64,000 bases of DNA from Tissierellia bacterium (GCA_030537875.1 JAUNVC010000002.1:26744-90743), one strand, 5' to 3'. Shown: positions 44,374 through 52,420, counted from the first letter of the stretch. The notes: generated by a model from the letters alone, not told the origin. Numbers and translations: made by a program.

Positions 44374-45596
44374 TATATTCCTCCTGCCATATGTATAATT
44401 CCTCTTAATTTTCCCTCGGCCTCGGCCATCTTATAGGGACAGATTTCTTTTACGGTTCGCCGAAGATCTCCGTAGACATCATAGCTCACAGCCATGCAAC
44501 CACCACCGCAGATATAGCGAACCTTGCATTGGCTGCAATGTTCCACAGTATTCACATTGCGGTCAAAAATTCCCAACTCCTTCCGTCTCGTCGCCAACTC
44601 TTGCTTCCAATTCTCATCCAAAATATTGGCTAAGCGAAGAGGCCTTCTCATCATGGCCTGACAGGGATAGATCTCTCCCTCTCCATCGACGGCAAGGATG
44701 CCCTTGGATGCACCACAGGAAGAGCACCCCAAGGCCGATGAAATTTCCTCTCTTTCCTGTTCTAAGGCCTCCATGGGCGGCAAATGAATAAAATCTTCCA
44801 CCCCACAGGGCATGACAATGGTAGACATAAAGGCAAATCCATGGGCCTCGGCAAAGTTTTTCACCGCTCTCCAATCATGGGGATGGGTACCGGTGATTAC
44901 CGACCGAATGGCCGTCTTGCCTATGATGTCCTCGGGAAGCCCCGCCAAATCCCTTATCAGACCCTCTACCGACAATCCAGTCCTCAGATTGTGATCTTGA
45001 ATAACTGTATCGATACTGACGATGATGGCATGGACCTTTTGGAGGGTGTCCACATGGTCCTTCATCCTCGTACCATTGGTGAGGACTTGGACACACATCC
45101 CCTCTTTCAGCGCCCTCTCCACCAACTCTGGAAAATCTTTTCGCACCATGGGTTCACCACCAGTGAAGACCACCGTCTCCACTCCCGCCTTCCTAAGGTT
45201 TTTGAGAATCTTTCGCAAGACCTCTCCTTGGGTGGCATCCACCGGGCAGAGGTTCTCCCGATTGTAACAATAGGAACAACGAAGATTGCATTGTCGGGTC
45301 AATTGCAAATAGGCAACTTTAGGTGCCACCAAATGTTCATCCTGCCCCACGGCTCTGGGAGGAATCCTTTCCTTGGTCATCCTATGATAGATTTCCTCAC
45401 TTTCTGCCAAGATCCCCTCCCGTAAAAAATCTGCCATCGCCTCTTCCCCGGCCAGGGAACGTACCAAGTCCAAATTCCTTTCTTTAAGAGCATGAAAAAG
45501 AGACTCCTCCACCATAAGAGCCGTATTCCAAGCACTATTATAGATTGTATATGTAGGTTCTTCCTCTAAAAAGAGTATGTCACTGGATAGGTACAT
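44373..45596 (-). CDS. Radical SAM/SPASM peptide maturase
   Basis: The 407-residue protein has an N-terminal region of about 85 residues that looks like a peptide-binding winged-helix (RRE/PqqD-like). The radical SAM core follows, with the cluster motif CNLRCSYC near residue 103 and VVFTGGEPMVRKDF. The SPASM extension has auxiliary-cluster Cys, including CSSCG, PCQAMM, HCSQCKVRYICGGGC and CPY. Such enzymes make thioether or other crosslinks in ribosomal peptides. It lies 15 bp after a 61-codon Cys-rich ORF and just before an exporter, so that ORF is the likely substrate. Confidence 0.88.
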   Translation of the reverse strand: MYLSSDILFLEEEPTYTIYNSAWNTALMVEESLFHALKERNLDLVRSLAGEEAMADFLREGILAESEEIYHRMTKERIPPRAVGQDEHLVAPKVAYLQLTRQCNLRCSYCYNRENLCPVDATQGEVLRKILKNLRKAGVETVVFTGGEPMVRKDFPELVERALKEGMCVQVLTNGTRMKDHVDTLQKVHAIIVSIDTVIQDHNLRTGLSVEGLIRDLAGLPEDIIGKTAIRSVITGTHPHDWRAVKNFAEAHGFAFMSTIVMPCGVEDFIHLPPMEALEQEREEISSALGCSSCGASKGILAVDGEGEIYPCQAMMRRPLRLANILDENWKQELATRRKELGIFDRNVNTVEHCSQCKVRYICGGGCMAVSYDVYGDLRRTVKEICPYKMAEAEGKLRGIIHMAGGI

Positions 45597-45611
45597 CTAT
45601 TCTCCCTCTAC

Positions 45612-45797
45612 TCAAGATGTCTGGTTCGAATCCTCTGGCCGTCGTCTTTTCACCCGTCTCGACATGGGTTTTTCATCTCTTCTCATCTTTTTCGGGCCGC
45701 CGCCGGCTCCAGAATTTTTCCCACATCCACAGGAACAATTCTTATCCCCACTGCTAACTTCAACAAGATACTTGCTCAGAGATTTGGTTTGTTTCAT
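45612..45797 (-). CDS. Putative Cys-rich RiPP precursor peptide
   Basis: The 61-residue ORF has a near-perfect GGAGGTGAT ribosome site and its own promoter. An N-terminal leader-like part (MKQTKSLSKYLVEVSSGDKN) is followed by a core with three alternating Cys and Gly-rich residues (CSCGCGKNSGAGGG), then a strongly basic tail of about 27 residues (KKMRRDEK, RRVKRRR). The Cys cluster resembles Clo7bot-type precursors recognised by SPASM maturases. The long basic tail is unusual and could be part of the active peptide or be trimmed. Position directly before maturase and exporter is the main support. Confidence 0.78.
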   Translation of the reverse strand: MKQTKSLSKYLVEVSSGDKNCSCGCGKNSGAGGGPKKMRRDEKPMSRRVKRRRPEDSNQTS

Positions 45798-45823
45798 AGA
45801 ATCACCTCCACCTTCTCACCCCC

Positions 45824-45852
45824 ATTATAGACTATGCCATGTAATACCACAA
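45824..45852 (-). promoter_or_regulatory. Promoter of the RiPP cluster
   Basis: On the minus strand TTGTGG (45852-45847), a 17-bp spacer and TATAAT (45829-45824), 26 bp before the precursor ATG. An (AT)n run lies upstream. Confidence 0.65.
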
Positions 45853-45905
45853 GGTCAATTATATATATATATTACACGCTTTTTATCAATATCTGTCGCC
45901 TTCCT

Positions 45906-45934
45906 TTGACAAGGGGATGTATCTATTGTACTAT
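45906..45934 (+). promoter_or_regulatory. Promoter of the DrrAB-like ABC transporter
   Basis: TTGACA, a 17-bp spacer and TACTAT on the plus strand, divergent from the RiPP promoter, with AAAGGAG and an ATG close downstream. Confidence 0.78.
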
Positions 45935-45959
45935 GGGATTAAATAGAAAGGAGACTTTT

Positions 45960-46874
45960 ATGGAAGAGTAAATCCGTGTAGAAGGACTACAAAAAATCTA
46001 TGGTTCAAAAACCGTTGTGGATCATATTTCTTTTTCCGTGCCCAAACAATCTATTTTTGTCTATCTAGGGGAAAATGGCTCGGGTAAATCCACGACCATC
46101 CGTATGCTCACCACGGTACTTAAACCCGATGGCGGTAGGGTGCTTTATGGGGATTTGGAGTTGGGACGGGACAATGCTTCCATTCGCAAAATCATTGCAT
46201 CCATTCCTCAATTCAATGCAATTCACTCCACCTTAACCGTCCACGAAAATATTTATACATACTATCGGATGCGACTCTATTCTCATGAGGAGGCAATCCG
46301 GACCACGGATCAGGTCATTGTCTCCTATGGATTGGAATCCTATCGAAACTCTAAGGTCGGTACATTATCCGGTGGATACAAACGACGGGTAGAGGTGGGG
46401 CGTGCCTTGGAAACCAACGCTCCCATTATTTTTCTTGATGAACCCACCACAGGACTTGATCCTGCGTCCAAGAGATTGGTATGGGAGAAATTAAAACAGG
46501 CAAAACATGCAGGAAAAACCATCTTCCTCACCACCCAATTGATGGAAGAGGCCGAGGCTTTGGCCGACTACGTAACTTTTATTAAAGCTGGACAGATTTT
46601 AGATTCCAAACCCATTGACCAACTGAAAGAAGTCTTTTCCAATCATAACGTGGTGGTGGAATTTTGTTCAACCATTGATGAATCCCTTTTGCCCTATCCC
46701 ATTTCTCATAAAGAGGGATATCGATACATTCTCGCCCCTGGTGAAAAGATTCCACCGGAGGAAGTATTGCATCATCTTTCTCAGCAAGGTCTTCCCATCC
46801 ATTCCTTTGCTCCCCATCAATCTACAATGGAGGATATTTATTTTCACATCATGGGAGGGCAATATCATGGGTAA
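45960..46874 (+). pseudogene. DrrA-like ABC ATPase with premature stop at codon 4
   Basis: Promoter, AAAGGAG and ATG (45960) are intact, but codon 4 is TAA (ATG GAA GAG TAA). The frame then continues perfectly to 46874 as a full ATPase: IRVEGLQKIYGSK, Walker A GENGSGKST, signature LSGGYKRR, Walker B IIFLDEPTTGLD, and the DrrA-type LTTQLMEEAEAL with Gln in place of the switch His. A single base change, for example AAA to TAA, would restore it. Alternatives are a sequencing error, or weak starts downstream such as ATC 45972 or GTG 46017; the latter lacks a ribosome site and the first strand. The coding sequence shows no other decay, so the stop is recent or false. Confidence 0.75.
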
Positions 46875-47631
46875 AGAAATTTTTGTCGTTGCACAACGAG
46901 AATATTATCTGCTCCGTGCCACCCCACGGTCCATGTTTGAATCGGTTTTTTATCCCATTTTATATATGCTTATCTTTGCGCCAGCCATCGGAAGTCAGGT
47001 GGGTCCCATTGATGTGGGAATGACAGAAGTTCCCTATATGCTCTTTGCCCTTCCTGGCATCCTCATTTTTAATGGCTTCTCAGCCTCCCAGTATGGAGGA
47101 ATTTCCCTATATATTCACAAACTCCTAGGTGATTTTGAAATGGTGCTTTCCTTTCCATTGCGCCGCTCATCCATCGTATGGGGTAAGATTATCCCCATCG
47201 TTATAAAGTCCATGATTCAAACACTGGTTTTCATTTTTCTATGTGTTCTCTTTTTTGGATGGAATGCCTTTTCTCTCACGACCCTTTTGATTCTGCTATT
47301 CACCTCTACCCTATTTACCCTTCTCGGCGCCATGATATTTTTGAGCATATCGGCCAGTATAGAACGACAGGATACATTCAATATCATGGTCAATATGATC
47401 ACTCTTCCCATCATGTTTACTTCCAACGCCCTCTACTCCTTGGAGAAAGCACCCTACATTTTACAAATCATTTCAAAGATCAATCCTCTCACCTATTTCA
47501 TCTCTGCCATGCGAGAGACCATGTTCTTGCAACACTATGAATCTATCTTTATCCTCTGGATCCTTGGTCTGGTACTTCTATTTCCTCTCATCAAAGTCAC
47601 AGGTCATAGGTTGCAAAAAGCCATTCGATAG
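46867..47631 (+). CDS. ABC-2 type permease, DrrB-like
   Basis: The ATG at 46867 has a GGAGGG site and overlaps the ATPase end by 8 bp. The 254-residue protein has six membrane segments. It includes the ABC-2 blocks RATPRSMFESVFYPILYMLIF and MFTSNALYSLEKAPYILQIISKINPLTYFISAMRE in two pieces. It forms an export pore with the upstream ATPase, and loses its motor if the stop there is real. Divergence from the RiPP cluster suggests immunity or drug export. Confidence 0.87.
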   Translation: MGKEIFVVAQREYYLLRATPRSMFESVFYPILYMLIFAPAIGSQVGPIDVGMTEVPYMLFALPGILIFNGFSASQYGGISLYIHKLLGDFEMVLSFPLRRSSIVWGKIIPIVIKSMIQTLVFIFLCVLFFGWNAFSLTTLLILLFTSTLFTLLGAMIFLSISASIERQDTFNIMVNMITLPIMFTSNALYSLEKAPYILQIISKINPLTYFISAMRETMFLQHYESIFILWILGLVLLFPLIKVTGHRLQKAIR

Positions 47632-47648
47632 ATTTTTCCACAAAACAG

Positions 47649-47677
47649 TTGACATTTCTCTTCATTTGCCGTATAAT
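47649..47677 (+). promoter_or_regulatory. Promoter of rpsD
   Basis: Consensus TTGACA (47649-47654), 17-bp spacer, TATAAT (47672-47677). The leader of about 45 nt is too short for the large B. subtilis-type S4 leader RNA. Confidence 0.88.
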
Positions 47678-47727
47678 TATCCATGAATACCGCGGCAAAT
47701 CCAAATATGGAAAGGTGATTCAAAAAA

Positions 47728-48321
47728 ATGAGTAGTTTATACGGACCAAGAGTGAAGATTGTCAGACGTTTAGGTCTGAATGTATTCAATCTTCCCAAGG
47801 CAAACAAAGGAATGAAAAAAGGCGCATCCCGTGCCGATAAGAAACTGAGCAACTATGGTGAGCAGCTCCTAGAAAAACAAAGACTAAGAGCCTATTACCA
47901 GATTCCTGAGAATCAAATGCTCCGTTACTTTGACAAAGCAAGAAAATCCAAGGACCAAACCGGTCACGCACTATTGAAGCTCTTGGAAACAAGATTGGAC
48001 AATTTAGTGTATCGCGCAGGCTTTGCTTCCAGCATTCGCCAAGCAAGACAAATGGTGGTTCATGGACACATTCGGGTCAACAATAAAAAAGTGGACCGTC
48101 CTAGCTTCCAAGTGGAAGTAGGAGATGTGTTAAGTCTTCGTGACAAGAGTCGTCAAAATGAAATGTTCAAGGATAACTTCCAAAGTATCGCTGCAAGTCC
48201 CTATCCCTACATGGAGAGAGATGCAGAGAAATTCTCCGCCAAATTGATTAAAATGCCGGAGAGAGAAGAGATTCCTGTAGAAATTCAAGACGTTTACGTT
48301 GTTGAGTACTATTCACACTAA
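47728..48321 (+). CDS. rpsD: Ribosomal protein S4, zinc-free form
   Basis: The 197-residue protein has S4 blocks KLSNYGEQLLEKQRLRAYY and the S4 RNA-binding domain TRLDNLVYRAGFASSIRQARQMVVHGHIRVN in two pieces. The N-terminal zinc Cys residues are absent, so this is the C-minus form. S4 nucleates 16S rRNA assembly. It is monocistronic, as in B. subtilis. Confidence 0.96.
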   Translation: MSSLYGPRVKIVRRLGLNVFNLPKANKGMKKGASRADKKLSNYGEQLLEKQRLRAYYQIPENQMLRYFDKARKSKDQTGHALLKLLETRLDNLVYRAGFASSIRQARQMVVHGHIRVNNKKVDRPSFQVEVGDVLSLRDKSRQNEMFKDNFQSIAASPYPYMERDAEKFSAKLIKMPEREEIPVEIQDVYVVEYYSH

Positions 48322-48327
48322 ACAGAG

Positions 48328-48349
48328 ACCCGGGCAACCGGGTTTTTTT
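48328..48349 (+). terminator. Terminator of rpsD
   Basis: ACCCGG-GCAA-CCGGGT stem-loop followed by seven T residues, 7 bp after the stop. Confidence 0.9.
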
Positions 48350-48366
48350 ATTAAAAAGGAGTTGAC

Positions 48367-49149
48367 ATGACAAAAAGCCATTCCCATTGGAACAAAAACA
48401 CAGAACAAAATATCAACTTTTGGAATGCTCTTTCCCATCGGATGCGATCGAAAGATACCAACATGGACTCCAACCACCTTTTGGAGGATGTGGCCAAGTT
48501 GGCGCCCTATCATAAAGATATGCGAATACTCGATATTGGATGTGGGGCAGGACGCTATGCCATCCACCTATCTCCCCTGGTTAGAGAAGTGGTGGCACAG
48601 GATATCGCTCCCAAAATGATTGAAGCCGCCAAGGAAGATTCCAAGGGACTGGAGAATATCCATTTTATGGTGGGAGACTTCATGGATCCCAAGTTTTCTC
48701 CTGAAAATCTAGGTACCTTCGATGTGGCCATCGCCCCCATGACCCCTGCCATATCGGATATCCCGTCTTTGGAGCGAATGATTGCTTTGGGCCGGGTTTG
48801 TGGTTTATCCAAACACACCCGTCGAAAATATCCCCATATGGAATATTTGTGTGACCATTTTGGTGCAATCCACAAAGAATCTTCTGCTTCCTTTAAACTC
48901 ATCTTTGATCATTTGTGGAGTCTTGGCATCAAACCCTTTCTCACCCATCACCGAGAGATTTGGGAGAGAGAATATGATCCAGAAACCCTCACAGAAGAAA
49001 CCTTCCTTCGTTTGAAACAGGAAGTGGATCTTGTCGATGAGGACAAGGCCTTTATCCGTTCCTATTATGAAGATCAGGCAGAGGACGGAAAAGTGATGGA
49101 CTGGAGTGATGTGACCATTTCTGTGCTGACCTGGGAAAATCTCCAATAA
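48367..49149 (+). CDS. Class I SAM-dependent methyltransferase
   Basis: The 260-residue protein has SAM motif I ILDIGCGAGRYAIHLS near residue 54, the acidic loop VVAQDIAPKMIEAAKE, and motif IV FDVAIAPMTPAIS. The family is broad and the substrate unknown. The C-terminal half (FDHLWSLGIKPFLTHHREIWER) resembles class I methyltransferases found with metal or corrinoid genes in anaerobes. It lies just after the rpsD terminator. Confidence 0.8.
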   Translation: MTKSHSHWNKNTEQNINFWNALSHRMRSKDTNMDSNHLLEDVAKLAPYHKDMRILDIGCGAGRYAIHLSPLVREVVAQDIAPKMIEAAKEDSKGLENIHFMVGDFMDPKFSPENLGTFDVAIAPMTPAISDIPSLERMIALGRVCGLSKHTRRKYPHMEYLCDHFGAIHKESSASFKLIFDHLWSLGIKPFLTHHREIWEREYDPETLTEETFLRLKQEVDLVDEDKAFIRSYYEDQAEDGKVMDWSDVTISVLTWENLQ

Positions 49150-49176
49150 AAAAAGAGAGCGTTGGCTCTCTTTTAT
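49148..49176. terminator. Bidirectional terminator, methyltransferase/ferredoxin
   Basis: AAAGAGAGC-GTTG-GCTCTCTTT stem with an A-run before and T-run after, between convergent genes. Confidence 0.83.
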
Positions 49177-49182
49177 ATGTAC

Positions 49183-49353
49183 TTATTCCATTGGAATGGC
49201 TGCTCCTGTTGGGCATACGTCTCCACAATTTCCGCAACCGATACATGCTTCTTGGTCAATGTTATAGATGTCACCTTCTGTGATACAATCTACAGGACAC
49301 TCTGGTTGACATTGTCCGCATGCAATACATTCATCTGTAATATGATATACCAT
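49183..49353 (-). CDS. 2[4Fe-4S] ferredoxin
   Basis: The 56-residue protein has two clostridial cluster motifs: CIACGQCQPECPVD (residues 9-22) and CIGCGNCGDVCPTG (residues 38-51), each CxxCxxCxxxCP. It carries low-potential electrons in anaerobic metabolism. The ATG at 49353 follows AGGAG. The promoter is an extended -10 TGGTATAAT (-10 at 49423-49418), and a perfect 8-bp inverted repeat lies at the transcription start. Confidence 0.96.
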   Translation of the reverse strand: MVYHITDECIACGQCQPECPVDCITEGDIYNIDQEACIGCGNCGDVCPTGAAIPME

Positions 49354-49391
49354 ACTGATTCTCCTTTCTATTCTTCTATTGATGTTTATGT

Positions 49392-49414
49392 GATAGAGGA
49401 CACTGCCCTCTATC
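49392..49414 (-). promoter_or_regulatory. Inverted repeat at the ferredoxin transcription start
   Basis: GATAGAGG-N7-CCTCTATC begins 4 bp downstream of the -10 hexamer (49423-49418, minus strand). It could be a repressor operator or a 5' mRNA hairpin. Between it and trmB, a second repeat (GTTAG-N4-GCTAAC-like) lies near 49467-49482 by the trmB start region. Confidence 0.5.
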
Positions 49415-49509
49415 TATATTATACCACAAATATCATAAAAATACTCAGTTTTCTATAATCTTTATAGTTAGTTTTAGCTAACTTTATTAGCCTATTAAAG
49501 AGGTGCGCT

Positions 49510-50136
49510 ATGCGAATGAGAAAAAAATGGTGGGCTATCCCCACCCTATATGATTCAGGTCTATGCTACTTTTGGCCAGAAGATCACAAGGGAAAATGGC
49601 ATTGTCAATTCCATAGGAAGCAAAACCTACATTTGGACATTGGTTGCGGAAGCGGAGATTTTTCGTTAGCCATGGCAAACCAACACCCGGAATGGAATTT
49701 TATTTTGTGGGATCGGGAAACCGATGTTTTGGTATATACTCTCGCCAATTTGCAGGAAAGAAACCTGTCCAATGTAAAACTCATTGCCCGTGAAATAGAA
49801 TGCTTGGAGAATGTGTTTGAAAAGGATGAGGTGCATTCCATCACCATTCATTTTCCCAATCCATGGCCCAAAAACCGTCACAACAAACGAAGGCTCACCT
49901 ATCCCGATAAATTGAATATTTATAAAAAAATCCTCCATCCAGAGGGAGAAATTGATTTTCGAACCGACGATGGGGAGTTGTATGAGGATACGTTAAGGTA
50001 TATTGAAGAAGTGGGAGGGAAAATTCTTTTCTCCTCAGAAAATGCCCCGGCCACCACTCCCATGAGTCACTATGAGAGTAGGTTTCGAGAACAATCCATT
50101 TCCATCAAGACCATACGGTTTACCTTTGGATCCTAA
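49510..50136 (+). CDS. trmB: tRNA (guanine-N7-)-methyltransferase
   Basis: The 208-residue enzyme methylates G46 of tRNA. It shows motif I LHLDIGCGSGDFSLAMA, the NLxx-NV region (NLQERNLSNVKLI), the family signature IHFPNPWPKNRHNKRRL, FRTDDGELYEDTL, and the closing SHYESRFREQ. Length is typical. The GAGGTGCGC site precedes the ATG. Confidence 0.95.
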   Translation: MRMRKKWWAIPTLYDSGLCYFWPEDHKGKWHCQFHRKQNLHLDIGCGSGDFSLAMANQHPEWNFILWDRETDVLVYTLANLQERNLSNVKLIAREIECLENVFEKDEVHSITIHFPNPWPKNRHNKRRLTYPDKLNIYKKILHPEGEIDFRTDDGELYEDTLRYIEEVGGKILFSSENAPATTPMSHYESRFREQSISIKTIRFTFGS

Positions 50137-50137
50137 G

Positions 50138-50157
50138 ACCGCTTCGGCGGTTTTTTA
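50138..50157 (+). terminator. Terminator of trmB
   Basis: ACCGC-TTCG-GCGGT with the stable UUCG tetraloop, then six T residues, 2-3 bp after the stop. Confidence 0.9.
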
Positions 50158-50510
50158 TTTTCAAGAATGGCCAGGGGACTATATGTCAACAGAATGATTC
50201 CAGGAGCTCTCTCTAAACTGTTTGACAGGCTTTCGTATTAGGAGTGCAATAGAAGTAAGAAGTATACCAAAACTCGAAAGGAGTAATTATGAAAAATACC
50301 GTTTTACATCGTCATGATTTCCTACAATTGGGAAGAAGAATAGCCCTCTGATTTTAACACCTCTATTTTATTTCTATCATTTATGGGAAGATATTTATAA
50401 CGCATATTAACCTTCGTATATGTTTTTGTCGTTATTGACATTTTACACGAAGTTAGTATGAGTTTCTAGCTTCTAGAGGTATCGCATTTAATTTTACAAC
50501 CTATCGCATG
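50158..50510 (+). other. Gene-poor gap with possible gene remnant or leader ORF
   Basis: No family is recognised in this 350-bp stretch. It contains a TTGACA at 50221, a good ribosome site (AAAGGAG) and a 20-codon ORF at 50289-50351 (MKNTVLHRHDFLQLGRRIAL). A preceding 25-codon ORF lies at 50168-50245. Both are too short and isolated to call as genes. The composition becomes AT-rich after 50350. It may be the decayed start of a lost gene. Confidence 0.35.
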
Positions 50511-50540
50511 AAAAAAGATTCTATCAAAAGAATCTTTTTT
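50511..50540 (-). terminator. Terminator of the Lgt-like/GATase operon
   Basis: A perfect 12-bp stem AAAAAAGATTCT/AGAATCTTTTTT touches the stop codon of the GATase gene; U-run on the minus strand. Confidence 0.85.
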
Positions 50541-51244
50541 CATTTTGTCATGCGCAGTAAATGTATAAATATTTCTAAAAATTCAGGTTGTCTTTGCACC
50601 ATGGATTCAGGATGAAATTGAACCAGATGGATGAACTGGTCCCCTTCATATTCCATGGCTTGAATGATCCCATCTCTTGTCCGTGCTGTCACTTTAAATC
50701 CAGGAGCCGGATCTTTCACAGCCTGATGATGTTCTTGATTGACAATGGCCTTGGCCCCCAAATCCTCATAGAGATAGGATCCCTCTTCAATGGTGATGGG
50801 CAAAATTCCACGGGTGATGTCAAAATCATGATTGTGGTTGCTGGCACCTGGTACTTGACTTTCTATATCTTGATAGAGACTTCCTCCCATGAGGGCATTG
50901 ATAAGTTGCATCCCTCGGCATATGCCCAGAATGGGTTTTTTTTGTGCCATGGCCTCTCGAAAGATGGCCGACTCAAAATCATCACGAAAAAATGAGATCT
51001 GCTTTACCTTGGGATGAAAGTCTTCGTTATACAATAGGGGAGAAATATCTTCTCCACCGGTGAATATAAGGGCATCTGCCATGTCCACATAGGCCCTTGC
51101 TCTGTCGAGGCTTTCCGAAGTGGGCGCAATGAAAGGAAGCCCTCCTGCAAAAAGTACAGCTTCCGCATAATGATGTTTCAATCGATTGTAATAGAGCATT
51201 TCGTCGGTGGGAATGTAGCGATCGGTCAATAAAACTCTCTTCAT
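50540..51244 (-). CDS. Class I glutamine amidotransferase-like hydrolase, PuuD family
   Basis: The 234-residue protein has the nucleophile elbow ILGICRGMQLINALMGG near residue 108, the His-Glu of the triad in LVQFHPES, and FTGGEDISPLLY near residue 60. These are hallmarks of gamma-glutamyl-gamma-aminobutyrate hydrolase (Peptidase_C26). It probably hydrolyses gamma-glutamyl amides. It lies 3 bp after the Lgt-like gene in one operon. Confidence 0.88.
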   Translation of the reverse strand: MKRVLLTDRYIPTDEMLYYNRLKHHYAEAVLFAGGLPFIAPTSESLDRARAYVDMADALIFTGGEDISPLLYNEDFHPKVKQISFFRDDFESAIFREAMAQKKPILGICRGMQLINALMGGSLYQDIESQVPGASNHNHDFDITRGILPITIEEGSYLYEDLGAKAIVNQEHHQAVKDPAPGFKVTARTRDGIIQAMEYEGDQFIHLVQFHPESMVQRQPEFLEIFIHLLRMTK

Positions 51245-51247
51245 TGA

Positions 51248-52036
51248 TTATCCTCTTTTCAAATATAGTTCTCTCTTTCCCTTCCAGAACAATAGGAAGA
51301 GTCCCATTGCCAAAAGGGGAATGGATATCCACTGAGATGTGGATAGGCTTCCGTATAGTCCTCGGATTTCATCTCCGCGGAAAAATTCCAAAATAAATCG
51401 ACCAATGGAATAAAGGACCAAGTACCAACCCATGACCTTGCCCGATTCCCTCGTTTTTCTCGTATAAAACAATAAGTAGGCCACCAAGAGAAGATTCCCT
51501 GCCACTCCAAAGAGTTGGGTTGGAATGAGGGGTACTCCAGAGGGAGCCAAAGATCCTTCCGGGAAAACCACGCCGATGCAGGAATTTGTCCTCTGTCCAT
51601 AGCAACATCCAGCAAAGAAGCATCCCATTCTTCCAAACATCTGTAAGATTGGAAGTCCTACCGCAAAGATGTCCAGGGTGCGCAAGGTCTCCAGTTTGTA
51701 TTGATATAGGAAAAGAAGGGTTCCCACCAGTCCTCCGATGAGTCCTCCCAAAAATACCATGCCTCCCGAGAATGTCATTTGCAATCGTTCCATGAAGGGA
51801 TATCCCTTGTCAAATAAAATCGCCAAGGACGAGGGGTCGGTGATCCAATACAATACCTTGGCTCCAATGCCTCCAGCAACGAGTGCATAGAGGAGTCCTG
51901 AAAGTGCCGTATCAAAATCAAGGGTCTTATAAATTCTTTGTCGCTTTAAATATACCAAGACAACTAAAATACCGAGCGCGGCAAAAAAGCCATACGCCGG
52001 TATTTTCAGTCCAAAAATGTTAAAAAAGAGTTTCAT
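51248..52036 (-). CDS. lgt: Lgt-family diacylglyceryl transferase, divergent
   Basis: The 262-residue membrane protein has seven spans. It carries Lgt hallmarks: IPAYGFFAALGI (the H/Y-G segment), SGGMVFLGGLIGG, and the Lgt signature region GRMGCFFAGCCYG, in which GCFFAGCC replaces the usual GNFxN. R-G-D-E-x-R (RFILEFFRGDEIRG) closes it. Lgt attaches diacylglycerol to prolipoprotein Cys, here for lipoproteins such as PhnD. Because of the CC motif it may be a paralogue of the main Lgt. Confidence 0.82.
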   Translation of the reverse strand: MKLFFNIFGLKIPAYGFFAALGILVVLVYLKRQRIYKTLDFDTALSGLLYALVAGGIGAKVLYWITDPSSLAILFDKGYPFMERLQMTFSGGMVFLGGLIGGLVGTLLFLYQYKLETLRTLDIFAVGLPILQMFGRMGCFFAGCCYGQRTNSCIGVVFPEGSLAPSGVPLIPTQLFGVAGNLLLVAYLLFYTRKTRESGKVMGWYLVLYSIGRFILEFFRGDEIRGLYGSLSTSQWISIPLLAMGLFLLFWKGKRELYLKRG

Positions 52037-52039
52037 AGG

Positions 52040-52420
52040 TTAAAAGGATCTCCAATGATTTACCCAGTGGGGTCTACAACCTCTGCAGCCTAAGCAGCTG
52101 GCACAGGAAATACAGGTCACAAAGAAAACTACACCCAAGATAAATCCGACGAGACCAAGAATTCTTCCAATTTGAGCCATTTTATTTTCTGGTTCAACAC
52201 GTAGGACACTCTGGCCTTTTGAGGTTGCCAACAATCCAAAGACGATGGCCAAGATTCCTGAAAAACGGAAAAGGGCCAAGAAAAGGGATAACGCTCCAAA
52301 GATGAGAACCAAGAGAGCCCTATCATTTAATACATTGTCCAAATTATATTTTTTGCCAACACGATCCTCGTCGAGAATGTCCTCATCGGGACCGTTGTAT
52401 TCATATTTGTTATTTGCCAT
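52040..52420 (-). CDS. Small membrane protein with Cys-rich C-terminus
   Basis: The 126-residue protein has an acidic N-terminal tail of 35 residues, two membrane segments (ALLVLIFGALSLFLALF and IGRILGLVGFILGVVFFV) and the Cys-dense end CISCASCLGCRGC. No family is recognised. It starts the Lgt-like operon, 3 bp before it. The Cys cluster could be palmitoylated, bind metal or be an oxidised extracytoplasmic patch; none is shown. Confidence 0.6.
   Translation of the reverse strand: MANNKYEYNGPDEDILDEDRVGKKYNLDNVLNDRALLVLIFGALSLFLALFRFSGILAIVFGLLATSKGQSVLRVEPENKMAQIGRILGLVGFILGVVFFVTCISCASCLGCRGCRPHWVNHWRSF

Noticed and set aside
45960-45971. Recoding (selenocysteine-like) explanation for the stop at codon 4 of the DrrA-like ATPase
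   Set aside because: The codon is TAA, not TGA, the position is before the fold begins, and no Cys is expected there.
50289-50357. UGA at the end of the 20-codon ORF as another selenocysteine site
   Set aside because: One codon later the frame meets TAA, and no protein family or SECIS-like loop is visible.
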